A DNA stretch of 64,000 nucleotides from Deltaproteobacteria bacterium (GTDB lineage Bacteria > Myxococcota_A > UBA9160 > UBA6930), in NCBI GenBank assembly GCA_029261815.1, contig JAJDAQ010000179.1:51092-115091 (forward strand), written 5' to 3'. The notes below the pieces were generated by a model that saw only the letters and a list, made by a program, of their open reading frames with translations, was not told the DNA's origin and did no database searches. This document shows positions 15,516 through 24,530 of this stretch, in pieces (the stretch's first letter is position 1; the number at the start of each line of letters is the position of its first letter). The translations under genes were made by a program, and so were the position numbers.

Positions 15516-18314
15516 TCAGGGCGTCTCGATCCGACGCCACCCATCCGCACCGCGAATGAGTTCCTGTGACGGCCAATAGTGCGGGTCGGGCTCAAGGGTC
15601 AGGACCCGAACCTTCCCGTTCAGGTCTTCGACGCGTAGACGCACGCTCGCCTGTTCGCGTTTGCGATCGATCACATTCCGAAACGCATCGAGGTCCGGCG
15701 TCGGTTCGTCGTCGATGGCCAGGATGCGGCGGGTCGGTCCGAGTTGGTCCTGGTCGGCCGGTGACCCGCGCCAGCGCCCGGCGACATAGACCCCGCTCCT
15801 CGGAAGTCCGCGCTGACGCGACAAGGCCGCCGGCGGCTCCTGCAGGAGCGCTCCAGACCAGACCAGGACGCGCTCACTCGTGGGCATCGGTGCCGGCTGG
15901 ACCGGAAGGACGACATCGAGCACGTCGTCCGCCCGGACGATTCGCAGCGGTACCGGCCCCGCTTGCGCGGCACGTTCGAGTACGGCGGCCTCCGTCACGA
16001 TCTGCCCGTCGACCTCGACGACCAGGTCACCGACGCGAAGGACGTTTCCGGCCAAAGCGCCGCGCGTCACCCGAACGACCGCGAGAACGCGCGCGCGGGA
16101 GTCATGCTCCTCGATCCGGCGCGCCCATTCGTCAGGAAGACCGCGGCGGCGCGCGGTAGAAAGCGGCACAGCGGCCAACTCGACGCCCAGCGTATTCCAG
16201 GAGAGCAGGCCCGCTTCGTCGGCACCCGCGAGCCAATCCTTGACGATGGCGGTGGGAACACCGGCGAAGAACGAGTCCGACTTGCCTTCGGGTTCCCAGG
16301 AGAATGACGACCAGAGTGCCCGAACGCGGCCTCGCCGGTCCGCGAGGACACCGCCCACGCCGCCGAGCGAATCGGTCAACGACACGATGTCGAGATTGGT
16401 CTCGCGGAAACGGGGCGTTCGCGGCAACGGAAGTTGCGGGCCATCGACGCGTTCGACCGTGGTCTCGCGCGAAAGTGTCTGGTGGCTCGCAGTCAAGACG
16501 ACCTGCCATACGCGGTCGCCGGGCTCGAGTGGATCCGCGTCGAAGCGAACCGCCTCGAGCGGCGTGTCGCCAACGGACGCCGGATCGTAGGCCACCAACG
16601 CAAGATTGTGTTCTGGATGAAGCGAGAGCACCCTTCCAGGAACCTTGGCGGCGCCGCCGATGATCAGATCCACATCGCCCAGCGTCACGGGAACGGTATC
16701 TCGGTCTACGACGACCCAGCCACGCTCCGCGTCGACCACCAGACCGGTTCCGACGAATGCATTTCCTTGCACGCCGTCGACGGTGTAGGGGATATCGAAG
16801 CGCACCAGGACCATCGACCGCGCGAGGCGCGGCACCGGGCCCGGCCCATCGGATCGCAACGCCACCGAGACCGGCGCAACGGCGACGCGCTCCGGGGCTT
16901 CAGGCGATGCGATGCAATCCCAGAGGCCGCGTACGTCGTTCCGCCGGCAACGCGTCATTGCATGCCAACGCCGATCGACCTCGAGGACGCCGACGCGAGG
17001 CGTGCGCGGAGCATTGACCGCGAAGTAGCGCACACGCAGCGGCGTGCCGTGCGGATGCGGGGCCACTGCTGCCTCGAACGCATCGAGGGTCGGCACCGGG
17101 GTCTCGTTGACGTGGGTGAAGATCACACGCGCCGGAAGATCGCTGCGTCGAAACGCGTACCCACGCGCAGCAAGGTAGACACCGCGCGGCGGTATCTGGA
17201 AGCTGCGCGCCACCTGGTACGACAGCGTGTGCAATACGCCTCCGCCAAAAGCGAGAAAGTCGGCCGGCGTGATCGCATGAAGATCTCCGACCGGAACGTC
17301 CAGTGGGGTCGCCTCTCCGCCCCGCTCGACCTCTACGCGGAGCACCTTTCCTACCGCCGCGTCGAGCCGTGCCTCGAGCGCAGCGAAGCCGACGACCGGC
17401 TCACCGTCGATCGCCACGAGAATGTCCCCCGGTTCCAGGACCTCGGCCGCTGCCGCGCCCGGAACAGTCTGCCGGACGACGAGCAGGCCGAGTGCATCGG
17501 GGTGGCTACGCCGGAAGCGGGCTTCCGTTTCTTCCTGAAGGCCGAGGCGACAGAGTTCGTCGTACGATTCGCGGATGAATACGGTCTGCCAGGTGCCGCG
17601 CGGGACTTCCTCGCCGCGTTGAAGGTGTGAGAGGGCATGGACGACACGGTCCAGCGGCAGGAAGAAGCTGGTCGCAGCGCCAGTACTCCCGCCTGCGTTG
17701 AGCCCGATCACCCGTCCACGTGAGTCGACGACCGGGGACCCGGAAGACCCGCCGGACGAACTCGATGCTGCCTGCATGTAGAAGGTGTTGAAGTCGTTGA
17801 AGCGACCCCGCCCGTAGACGGGCGCATCCCGGTCCAGTCGCGCCAGGGTCCCGGCCAGGATCGACAGCTTCTCGCCGGCGTCGTTGCCAATGACCCGGAT
17901 CTCGGTTCCGACCCGAGCGGCGCCGGGCACCAGCTTGAGTTCACCGGGCTCGATGAATTTGAGTTCCGCCGGGTCGTAGCGGAAGATTCCGAAGTCATGG
18001 ACCGGATCCCGGTAGACGGGCCAGATGCGGACCTTCTCGTGGTTCAGGAAAACCGCGTTGGCCGTCACCGGCCCCGGCTGGACCACGTGGCGATTGGTCA
18101 GGATCAGTCCGCGCTCGCCATCGACCACGAAACCCGTCGCTTGGGAAACGCCCGCCCCTTCGGTATCGAATGGCCGCGCGGCAGCCACCTCGATGGCGAC
18201 CACGGCCCGCGAGACCCGGTCGACGACCCCGGACCATGCATCCGCGGCAGCGGCCGGACTGGTGGTGCACGCGACGACCGCGAGCACTCCCCAACAGAGG
18301 ATTCGATGGCGCAT
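15516..18314 (-). CDS. Nma111/DEG7-type HtrA protease with two protease and four PDZ domains
   Basis: 932 residues. Signal peptide about 1-23. Protease 1 (about 28-240) carries the triad His76 ('GLILTNRHVVQPG'), Asp107 ('YRDPVHDFGI') and Ser191 (SSGGSSGSPVVD). PDZ1 is about 262-345 and PDZ2 about 355-440 (starting 'VGDLHAITPADFLAFGGG'). A second protease-like domain (about 500-700) is degenerate: 'VVVDRDTV' replaces the His motif and 'DSLGGVGGVLAD' the Ser motif, while 'HPEHNLALVAYDP' is kept. PDZ3 and PDZ4 follow (about 705-805, 820-925). This is the domain order of yeast Nma111 and plant DEG7, with very similar signature blocks, yet here exported to the periplasm. Seven nt separate it from ribE. 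Confidence 0.88.
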   Translation of the reverse strand: MRHRILCWGVLAVVACTTSPAAAADAWSGVVDRVSRAVVAIEVAAARPFDTEGAGVSQATGFVVDGERGLILTNRHVVQPGPVTANAVFLNHEKVRIWPVYRDPVHDFGIFRYDPAELKFIEPGELKLVPGAARVGTEIRVIGNDAGEKLSILAGTLARLDRDAPVYGRGRFNDFNTFYMQAASSSSGGSSGSPVVDSRGRVIGLNAGGSTGAATSFFLPLDRVVHALSHLQRGEEVPRGTWQTVFIRESYDELCRLGLQEETEARFRRSHPDALGLLVVRQTVPGAAAAEVLEPGDILVAIDGEPVVGFAALEARLDAAVGKVLRVEVERGGEATPLDVPVGDLHAITPADFLAFGGGVLHTLSYQVARSFQIPPRGVYLAARGYAFRRSDLPARVIFTHVNETPVPTLDAFEAAVAPHPHGTPLRVRYFAVNAPRTPRVGVLEVDRRWHAMTRCRRNDVRGLWDCIASPEAPERVAVAPVSVALRSDGPGPVPRLARSMVLVRFDIPYTVDGVQGNAFVGTGLVVDAERGWVVVDRDTVPVTLGDVDLIIGGAAKVPGRVLSLHPEHNLALVAYDPASVGDTPLEAVRFDADPLEPGDRVWQVVLTASHQTLSRETTVERVDGPQLPLPRTPRFRETNLDIVSLTDSLGGVGGVLADRRGRVRALWSSFSWEPEGKSDSFFAGVPTAIVKDWLAGADEAGLLSWNTLGVELAAVPLSTARRRGLPDEWARRIEEHDSRARVLAVVRVTRGALAGNVLRVGDLVVEVDGQIVTEAAVLERAAQAGPVPLRIVRADDVLDVVLPVQPAPMPTSERVLVWSGALLQEPPAALSRQRGLPRSGVYVAGRWRGSPADQDQLGPTRRILAIDDEPTPDLDAFRNVIDRKREQASVRLRVEDLNGKVRVLTLEPDPHYWPSQELIRGADGWRRIETP

Positions 18315-18320
18315 GGGGCC

Positions 18321-18938
18321 TCAGGCTGCTCCGGCGACCACGGGCGCCCCGAGACGTTCGATGTAGCGCTTCACGTACTTCCCGAGGATGTCTCCCTCGA
18401 GATTCACGGTGTCTCCGAGAACGCGCTCGCCCAGGACGGTGACTTCGAGCGTATGCGGGATCAATGCGACATCGAAACCGTCGGCGGCGACCCCGACCAC
18501 GGTGAGCGAAACGCCATCGATCGTAACCGAGCCCTTTTCGACAAGGCTGTCGGCAAAGCCGTGCGAGGTTTCAACGAAGAGCCGCACATCGGTTCCATCC
18601 TTCTGCCAGGAACGGATGCAACCGGTTTCATCGACGTGGCCCTGGACGATATGGCCATCGAAGCGGGCATCGGCGCGCATCGCACGTTCGAGGTTCACGC
18701 GCGCTCCCGATTCGATGCGTCCCAGCGATGTCCGCTGCAACGTCTCCTGGATCGCGTCGAAACAGAGCTTCTGGGCCCCAACCTCGGCAATCGTCAGGCA
18801 CGCTCCGTTCAGCGCGACGCTATCACCAAGTGCCACTTCGGCCGCGAGCCTCGGCTCATCCACAACGAGGCGAACTACTTCTCCGCGGGTTTCGATCGTC
18901 TCAACGACGCCGACGGCTTCAACGATGCCGGTAAACAC
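18321..18938 (-). CDS. ribE: Riboflavin synthase alpha chain
   Basis: 205 residues. It dismutates two 6,7-dimethyl-8-ribityllumazine molecules to riboflavin and a pyrimidine. Two homologous lumazine-binding beta-barrel domains: the N-terminal 'MFTGIVEAVGVVE' with 'DSVALNGACLTI' and the second with 'GHIVQGHVDETG' and 'GSVTIDGVSLTVVG'. Typical length. Only 2 nt after thrC and 6 nt before the HtrA gene, so it lies in the same operon; the other rib genes are not in the window. Confidence 0.95.
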   Translation of the reverse strand: MFTGIVEAVGVVETIETRGEVVRLVVDEPRLAAEVALGDSVALNGACLTIAEVGAQKLCFDAIQETLQRTSLGRIESGARVNLERAMRADARFDGHIVQGHVDETGCIRSWQKDGTDVRLFVETSHGFADSLVEKGSVTIDGVSLTVVGVAADGFDVALIPHTLEVTVLGERVLGDTVNLEGDILGKYVKRYIERLGAPVVAGAA

Positions 18939-18940
18939 GA

Positions 18941-20290
18941 CTAGCTCCCGAACCGGCGATCGATTTCGCGCAGCATGTGGTCGCGCACGGTGTCGTAGTC
19001 GGCCGGCAAGTCGATGGCCGGGTTCGGATTCTCGGATTCGATGCCATCGAGTGTCATCTCGTGATACCGGACCTTGAAGTCCGTGAACTTGAGGCCGTGC
19101 GCGGTCGAAATCACGACGACGCGGTCACTCTTCTTGATGGTGCCGGCTTCGACCAGCTTGCGCGTCGCCGCGAGCGCGACGCCTGTGTGAGGGCAGTTGA
19201 AGAGCCCGGTCCGGTCTGCTCGCGCGCACTCTTCCGCGAGCTCTGACTCCGTCGCCTGCTCGACGATCCCGTCATAGCGTTCGATCGCGTCAACGGCCTT
19301 GGCGTAGGACACCGGGTTCCCGATCTGGATGGCCGAAGCCAGCGTCTGGCGCGCGGCGATGGGCTCAAAGACCTTGAAGTCTGTTTGATAGGCGCGATAG
19401 AGCGGATTCGCCTCCGCGGCTTGAGCGCACACGATCCGTGGCTTCTTGGTGATGAGTCCGAGTTCGAGCATCATGTCGAGGCCCTTTGCCAGGGCCGAGA
19501 CGTTGCCGAGGTTGCCACCCGGAATCACGATCCAATCAGGCACCTCCCAGTCGAACTGCTGGACGATCTCGATCCCCACGGTCTTCTGGCCTTCGATCCG
19601 GAGGCTGTTCATCGAGTTGGCGAGGTAGATGCCGTCTTTCTCGGCGACCTGTTTCACGATCTCCATACAACCGTCGAAGTCGGTATCGAGTGCGAAGACG
19701 ATCGCCCCGTTTGCGACAGGTTGAATGAGCTGGGCGGTCGAGATCTTGCCGCGCGGCAAGAAGACCATCGCCGGAATCGCAGCAGCGGCCGCGTAGGCCG
19801 CCAACGCTGCCGACGTGTCACCGGTCGAGGCGCACGCGACCGCGCGAATCTCCTGACCGCGCGCCCGCATCTCGTTCACCATCGACACGAGCACGGTCAT
19901 GCCAAGGTCCTTGAACGAGCCCGTGTGCGTGTTGCCGCAGAGCTTCAACCACAGGTCATCAAGACCGAGTTCCCGGCCGTAGCGTTCGGCCCAGAAGAGA
20001 TTGGTGTGACCCTCGTACATCGAGACCACGTTCTCGTCTCGCACCTCGGGAAGAACCCACTCCTTCTTGCCCCACACGCCGGACCCGTAGGGCCACTTCG
20101 TGCGATGAGAGCGGTCGTCGAAGAGCTGCTTCCACTCGTCGGCCGACTTCTGCTTGAGTGCGTCCATGTCATGGCGCACCTGCAGCAGCCCGCCTTCGGC
20201 GTCGGTGTAGATCACCTCGTCGAGGCCGTGCTTCTCCGCGGGGTTCGCAAGACTCTCGAACCAGGCGCTGTACGCGGGCTGATTGGCCAT
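18941..20290 (-). CDS. thrC: Threonine synthase
   Basis: 449 residues. Converts O-phosphohomoserine to threonine with PLP. The Schiff-base Lys lies in '[20 protein letters not shown]', the phosphate loop is '[14 protein letters not shown]', and '[19 protein letters not shown]' is the substrate-binding Ser/Thr/Asn segment. A long N-terminal extension ('[20 protein letters not shown]') precedes '[10 protein letters not shown]', resembling the longer ThrC types. The gene starts 3 nt after hom, giving a hom-thrC pair. No homoserine kinase (thrB) is visible in the window. Confidence 0.93.
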   Translation of the reverse strand: MANQPAYSAWFESLANPAEKHGLDEVIYTDAEGGLLQVRHDMDALKQKSADEWKQLFDDRSHRTKWPYGSGVWGKKEWVLPEVRDENVVSMYEGHTNLFWAERYGRELGLDDLWLKLCGNTHTGSFKDLGMTVLVSMVNEMRARGQEIRAVACASTGDTSAALAAYAAAAAIPAMVFLPRGKISTAQLIQPVANGAIVFALDTDFDGCMEIVKQVAEKDGIYLANSMNSLRIEGQKTVGIEIVQQFDWEVPDWIVIPGGNLGNVSALAKGLDMMLELGLITKKPRIVCAQAAEANPLYRAYQTDFKVFEPIAARQTLASAIQIGNPVSYAKAVDAIERYDGIVEQATESELAEECARADRTGLFNCPHTGVALAATRKLVEAGTIKKSDRVVVISTAHGLKFTDFKVRYHEMTLDGIESENPNPAIDLPADYDTVRDHMLREIDRRFGS

Positions 20291-20293
20291 CGG

Positions 20294-21622
20294 CTAGAGA
20301 TCCTCTTCGATGCGAACAAGGCGCGTGGGTGCCGACACCGAATCGAGGCGATCGATCTCGTCGAGTGCACTGCGAACCGAGCCTTCGGCCGCCGGATGGG
20401 TCAGCAAGAGGACCGGAACCGCCCCCCCGCTCTCTACGCCCGGCTTCTGGATGACCGACTCGATGCTGACGCCGTTCTCGCCCAGGATCGACGTGATCTC
20501 GCCGAGCACGCCGGGCCGGTCTTCGACCGTGAAGACGAGGTAGCAACGCGCAATGCGTTCGGCCGCCGGAACTTCTGCTTTCCGAACGAGCTTCTCCGAT
20601 GGATAGGACAGCGGCGACACCCGGCCGGCGCTGCCGCGGCGGATCTCACGGGAGATCTCGATCAAGTCGCCGACCACGGCGCTCGCCGTCGGCATCTCAC
20701 CGGCACCTGCACCGTAGTAGAGGGTCGGCCCCACTGCGTCACCGTGCACCGAGATCGCGTTCATCGCTCCGTCCACGTTCGCGAGCAAGCTGTCCCGCGG
20801 GACCATCGTCGGATGCACGCCGGCCTCGATGCGTTCCACACCATCGGCGCCGGTCTTCGACTTTGCGACGCCTAGCAGCTTGATCCGGTAGCCGAACTCG
20901 GCCGCAGCATCGAAGTCCATCGGAGTGAGGTGGCGGATCCCCTCCGTCGGGATGTCCTTGTAAGTCAGCTCGGCGCCGAAGGCCATGGCCACCAGGAGCG
21001 TCAGCTTGTGCGCCGCATCGATGCCATCCACGTCGAACGTCGGGTCGGCCTCGGCGTAGCCGAGGTCTTGCGCCCGCTTGAGCACGACGTCGAAGTCCTC
21101 GCCCGTCTTTTCCATCTCGGTGAGCACGTAGTTCGTCGTACCGTTCATGATGCCGTAGAGACTCTCGATGCGGTTCGCCGCGAGTCCTTCCCGCATGGAG
21201 CGCAGGATCGGGATCCCCCCGCCCACGCTGGCTTCGAAGGCCACATCGACGCCGGCCTTGGACGCGGCCTCGAAGATCTCCTTGCCGTGCAGCGCCAGCA
21301 GCGCCTTGTTCGCGGTCACGACATGTTTTCCGTTCGCGATCGCTTCGAGGGTCACCTTCTTCGCAACGCCGTAGCCCCCAATCAGTTCGATGACGATGTC
21401 GACCTTCGGGTCTGCGAGCAGGCCTTCGGTATCGGCGTCGAACGTGATGCCGGAGAGATCCACGCCGCGGTCCGTCTCGAGATCGAGATCGGCGATCCGG
21501 ACCATGCGAAGCGGGACACCGAGCCGTTGTTCGATGACGTCGGCATTCTGCTGGAGAACCTTCACCACGCCGGTCCCGATCGTCCCAAGCCCGATCAGAC
21601 CAACGCCTACTGCTTCGCTCAT
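20294..21622 (-). CDS. hom: Homoserine dehydrogenase
   Basis: 442 residues, NAD(P)-dependent reduction of aspartate semialdehyde to homoserine. The Rossmann motif 'GVGLIGLGTIGTGVVKVL' is at the N-terminus, 'VVTANKALLALHGKEIFEAA' carries the conserved Lys, and 'TNYVLTEMEKTGEDFD' plus 'DVDGIDAAHKLTLLVAMAFG' form the substrate domain. The C-terminal ACT domain ('VFTVEDRPGVLGEITSILGE', about 365-430) is the expected threonine-feedback module. Start ATG 21622 follows AGAAGG. 10 nt downstream of the aminotransferase gene. Confidence 0.96.
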   Translation of the reverse strand: MSEAVGVGLIGLGTIGTGVVKVLQQNADVIEQRLGVPLRMVRIADLDLETDRGVDLSGITFDADTEGLLADPKVDIVIELIGGYGVAKKVTLEAIANGKHVVTANKALLALHGKEIFEAASKAGVDVAFEASVGGGIPILRSMREGLAANRIESLYGIMNGTTNYVLTEMEKTGEDFDVVLKRAQDLGYAEADPTFDVDGIDAAHKLTLLVAMAFGAELTYKDIPTEGIRHLTPMDFDAAAEFGYRIKLLGVAKSKTGADGVERIEAGVHPTMVPRDSLLANVDGAMNAISVHGDAVGPTLYYGAGAGEMPTASAVVGDLIEISREIRRGSAGRVSPLSYPSEKLVRKAEVPAAERIARCYLVFTVEDRPGVLGEITSILGENGVSIESVIQKPGVESGGAVPVLLLTHPAAEGSVRSALDEIDRLDSVSAPTRLVRIEEDL

Positions 21623-21632
21623 TGCCTTCTCT

Positions 21633-22949
21633 CTATTCTTTCGCGGCGACAGTTGCGCTGTCCTCGGCGACGTCTGCGCCGTCTTCGGCGACATCTGCGC
21701 TGTCTTCAGCGACGTCTGCGCTGTCCTCAGCGATGTCTGTGCCGTCTTCAGGGGGCGCGCCGCGGAGGAAGCGACGAATGCCGCGCACCGCTTGTCGAAT
21801 CCGGTGGGCGTTCTCGACCAGCGCAAAGCGCACATGGCCTTCACCGCCCTCGCCGAAACCGACTCCGGGCGCGACCGCGACCTTGGCTTCCCGCAGGAGC
21901 CGCTTCGAGAACTCGAGGGAGCCCATCGCACGGAACGGTTCCGGAATCGGCGCCCAGACGAACATCGTCGCGAGCGGTTTCTCGATCTTCCACTGGCCTT
22001 CGCCCGCCTGGGCAAGCCCCTCGATCAGCGTGTCGCGGCGCAACTTGTACTCGGCCACGTTCTCACGGACACAGTCCTGCGGTCCACGCAGCGCCACGAT
22101 TCCGCCGACCTGTATCGGCGTCGGAATGCCGTAGTCCAGGTAGCTCTTGATCCGCGTCAGCGCGTGGATCATCTCCTTGTTGCCCGCGGCAAAACCGACG
22201 CGCCAGCCCGCCATCGAATGGCTCTTCGACAACGAGACGAACTCGATCGCGACGTCCTTGGCGCCCGGCACCTCGAGAATCGACGGCGGCTTGTAGCCAT
22301 CGAAACAAATCTCGGCGTACGCGAAGTCGTGGATCACCATCAGGTTGTGTTCGCGCGCGAATGCAACGATGCGTTCCATGTAGGCGAGGTCGACGACCTG
22401 GGTCGTGGGGTTCGCAGGAAACGAGATGATCAGGAGTTTGGGCTTCGGCCAGGTCCGCGCCATGGCGGTTTCGAGGCTCTCGATGAAGTCGGTCTCGGGC
22501 GACAACGGAACATGTCGGAGGTCGCCGCCGGCGAAGATCACCGAGTACTGGTGAATCGGGTACGCCGGATCCGGCGCGAGTACGACATCGCCGGGCCCGA
22601 TCGTGACGAGCACGAAGTGCGAGAGACCTTCCTTGGCGCCGATCACGGCGATGGTCTCGGTTTCGGGATCGATCTCGACCCCGTGATTGCGCTGATACCA
22701 CTCGGATGCGCCCAGCCGCAGGTTCGGCACGCCTCGCGAAGTCGAATAACGATGGTTGCGACCGATCTGGGCGGACTCGCAGATCTTCTCGACGATGTGC
22801 GGCGGCGTCGGAATGTCGGGGTTGCCCATGCCCAGATCGATCACGTCCTCGCCGGCAGCGCGCGCGGCATGGCGGAGGCCCGTGACCTCGGCCAGCACGT
22901 AGGGCGGCAGACGCTTCAGCTTGTCGAAATCATGGCGAAATTCGGACAC
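21633..22949 (-). CDS. Class I/II aminotransferase (AlaC-like) with acidic repeat tail
   Basis: 438 residues, PLP fold-type I. '[20 protein letters not shown]' opens the core, '[20 protein letters not shown]' precedes the cofactor pocket, '[13 protein letters not shown]' is the conserved Asn/Pro loop, and '[15 protein letters not shown]' holds the Schiff-base Lys. The head of the gene resembles AlaC/glutamate-pyruvate aminotransferases, which sit next to hom in several genomes. The start is GTG 22949. The last about 34 residues are AEDSADV-type acidic heptad repeats, absent from normal family members. Confidence 0.9.
   Translation of the reverse strand: MSEFRHDFDKLKRLPPYVLAEVTGLRHAARAAGEDVIDLGMGNPDIPTPPHIVEKICESAQIGRNHRYSTSRGVPNLRLGASEWYQRNHGVEIDPETETIAVIGAKEGLSHFVLVTIGPGDVVLAPDPAYPIHQYSVIFAGGDLRHVPLSPETDFIESLETAMARTWPKPKLLIISFPANPTTQVVDLAYMERIVAFAREHNLMVIHDFAYAEICFDGYKPPSILEVPGAKDVAIEFVSLSKSHSMAGWRVGFAAGNKEMIHALTRIKSYLDYGIPTPIQVGGIVALRGPQDCVRENVAEYKLRRDTLIEGLAQAGEGQWKIEKPLATMFVWAPIPEPFRAMGSLEFSKRLLREAKVAVAPGVGFGEGGEGHVRFALVENAHRIRQAVRGIRRFLRGAPPEDGTDIAEDSADVAEDSADVAEDGADVAEDSATVAAKE
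21657..21751 (-). repeat. Tandem 21-bp coding repeats, about 4.5 copies
   Basis: Units begin at 21657, 21678, 21699, 21720 and 21741 (partial), each like 'gctgtcctcggcgacgtctg' with a few substitutions. They encode the AEDSADV heptads at the aminotransferase C-terminus. Copy number is likely variable. Confidence 0.9.
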
Positions 22950-23046
22950 GGGTGGCCTCGGAACCAGGGCGCAATAGGCAGCACGGGGCTGGAAACCTTG
23001 AAGGAGACCGCCCAAGGGCCTGAGTCTATTGAAGGTTTTCGGACCG

Positions 23047-23062
23047 GGCCACGGCGGTGGCC
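23047..23062 (-). terminator. Hairpin after the APC permease
   Basis: GGCCAC-GGCG-GTGGCC, a perfect 6-bp stem directly past the permease stop codon. No U-run, so termination is uncertain. Confidence 0.35.
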
Positions 23063-23064
23063 GT

Positions 23065-24408
23065 TCAGGCCACGCCCTCGTTCCGCTTGGAGAAGTACCG
23101 GTAGAAAGGCCACCCGGCGGCCAGGACCGCGAGCGACACGAGGGACTCCCGAGTCGCCCCCCATAAGAGGCCCGCCGCGATGGCCACGTTTGCCACCACA
23201 TAGAGCGCAGGAACCCACGGGTACCCCCAGGCACGATAGGGGCGCGGCCGATCCGGGAGCTTGCGGCGCAATGCGTAGAGCGCGCCCACGTCGGCCACCG
23301 TGGCGAGCAGGATGGCGAAGGTCGTGTAGTCGAGCGCGCTCGGGAAGGTCTCGAGCACGAGGACCAGAGCGATCGCGACCAACGCCTGTAGCGCGATGGC
23401 CGCCGTCGGCGTCGCGTAGCCATCGTGTACCCGGTCCATCCCGCGGCCCAGAAGGCCATCGAGAGCCATCGCATAGGCAATCCGTGGACCGACCAGAATC
23501 GTGGCGCTCAGCGTCCCCAAGATCGAAACCAGCACGAAGCCCGCGAGCAGCCGGCCGCCCAGGTCTCCGAAGAAGACGCGTGCGGCCTCCTCGCCGGCGT
23601 TGACCGTTCCAGCGAGTCCCACCGGCCCCAGCGCAAGCAGGTAGACACCATTGAGGAGCAAGTAGAGTCCCGTGCAGAGTGCCAGGCCGATGAACAGCGA
23701 ACGCGGGATGTTCCGCTCCGGGTCCCGAATCTCACTCGCCACGTAGACCGTGGCATTCCACCCGAGATAGCTGAAGAGCACGGGGGAGAGCGCTAGGGCG
23801 AAGGCTGCCGGGGTAAATGCGCTGTCGGCCTCTTCGACCAATGGCAGCAGGTTGGCGAGATCTCCGCTCCCGGTCAGCGGCGCGACGACACCGAACACAA
23901 CGAGAGCACCGACCTTGAACCACCCCGTCACATTGTTCGCGAGTGCCCCCCAACGCACGCCGACCCAGTTCAACCACGAGCACGCGACGATGGTGGCCGC
24001 CGCCACACTGAGCACGACCCCGTGCGACCAATCCATGATCGCGCCGAGGCTCGCGGCGAAGCCGACCGCCAACGTGGCGACGGTTCCGGCATAGATGGCG
24101 AAGAACGTCAGCCACCCCACCAGGAAGCCGGCGAGCGGATGAAAGGCCTCGCGCAGATAGACGTAATCGCCCCCGGCGCGCGGGAACATCGCGCCGAGTT
24201 CAGCGTTTGCGAAAGCGCCAGCCAACGACAGCAACCCACCCACCACCCACACGGTCATGATCAGCCCGGCGTGCGGAAGGTGTGTCGCGATGGCCCCCGG
24301 CGTCAGGAAGATTCCAGATCCAACGACCGAAGCGACGACCAGGAAGACCGCGTCCTGCAACGAGAGTTCGCGGCGGAGTCGGTCCTGCGGGTGTCGGTCG
24401 TCGTCCAT
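23065..24408 (-). CDS. APC-superfamily amino acid/polyamine permease
   Basis: 447 residues with about 12 hydrophobic segments. '[17 protein letters not shown]' is the conserved helix 1 unwound motif; '[20 protein letters not shown]' and '[20 protein letters not shown]' follow, and the C-terminus ends in [11 protein letters not shown]. Secondary transporter (proton symport or exchange) of an unidentified amino acid. ATG 24408 is used as start; the frame is open for a further 567 nt upstream, but that stretch lies antisense to the next gene and lacks homology. It is divergent from the TPP enzyme gene. Confidence 0.85.
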   Translation of the reverse strand: MDDDRHPQDRLRRELSLQDAVFLVVASVVGSGIFLTPGAIATHLPHAGLIMTVWVVGGLLSLAGAFANAELGAMFPRAGGDYVYLREAFHPLAGFLVGWLTFFAIYAGTVATLAVGFAASLGAIMDWSHGVVLSVAAATIVACSWLNWVGVRWGALANNVTGWFKVGALVVFGVVAPLTGSGDLANLLPLVEEADSAFTPAAFALALSPVLFSYLGWNATVYVASEIRDPERNIPRSLFIGLALCTGLYLLLNGVYLLALGPVGLAGTVNAGEEAARVFFGDLGGRLLAGFVLVSILGTLSATILVGPRIAYAMALDGLLGRGMDRVHDGYATPTAAIALQALVAIALVLVLETFPSALDYTTFAILLATVADVGALYALRRKLPDRPRPYRAWGYPWVPALYVVANVAIAAGLLWGATRESLVSLAVLAAGWPFYRYFSKRNEGVA

Positions 24409-24530
24409 GAGTGCTCCCGGATGCTGCCCGTGCACGATACGCGCCGCACCCAAGCGAGACCATGATTCTCTGCGATCGCCACCGGTGTCCGCGATGAGCG
24501 AGCTAGCTTTCCGCCATCCAAGGAGACACG
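24409..24530. other. Divergent promoter region
   Basis: 122 nt between the permease (minus) and the TPP enzyme (plus). AAGGAG just before 24531 serves the latter. No clear operator was seen. Confidence 0.4.

Noticed and set aside
13698..15569. A 623-codon plus-strand open frame opposite the TetR and acyl-CoA dehydrogenase genes
   Set aside because: The minus-strand genes have clear family motifs; this frame has none.
21657..21751. Possible CRISPR-like array
   Set aside because: Direct 21-bp units with no spacers, in frame within a gene.
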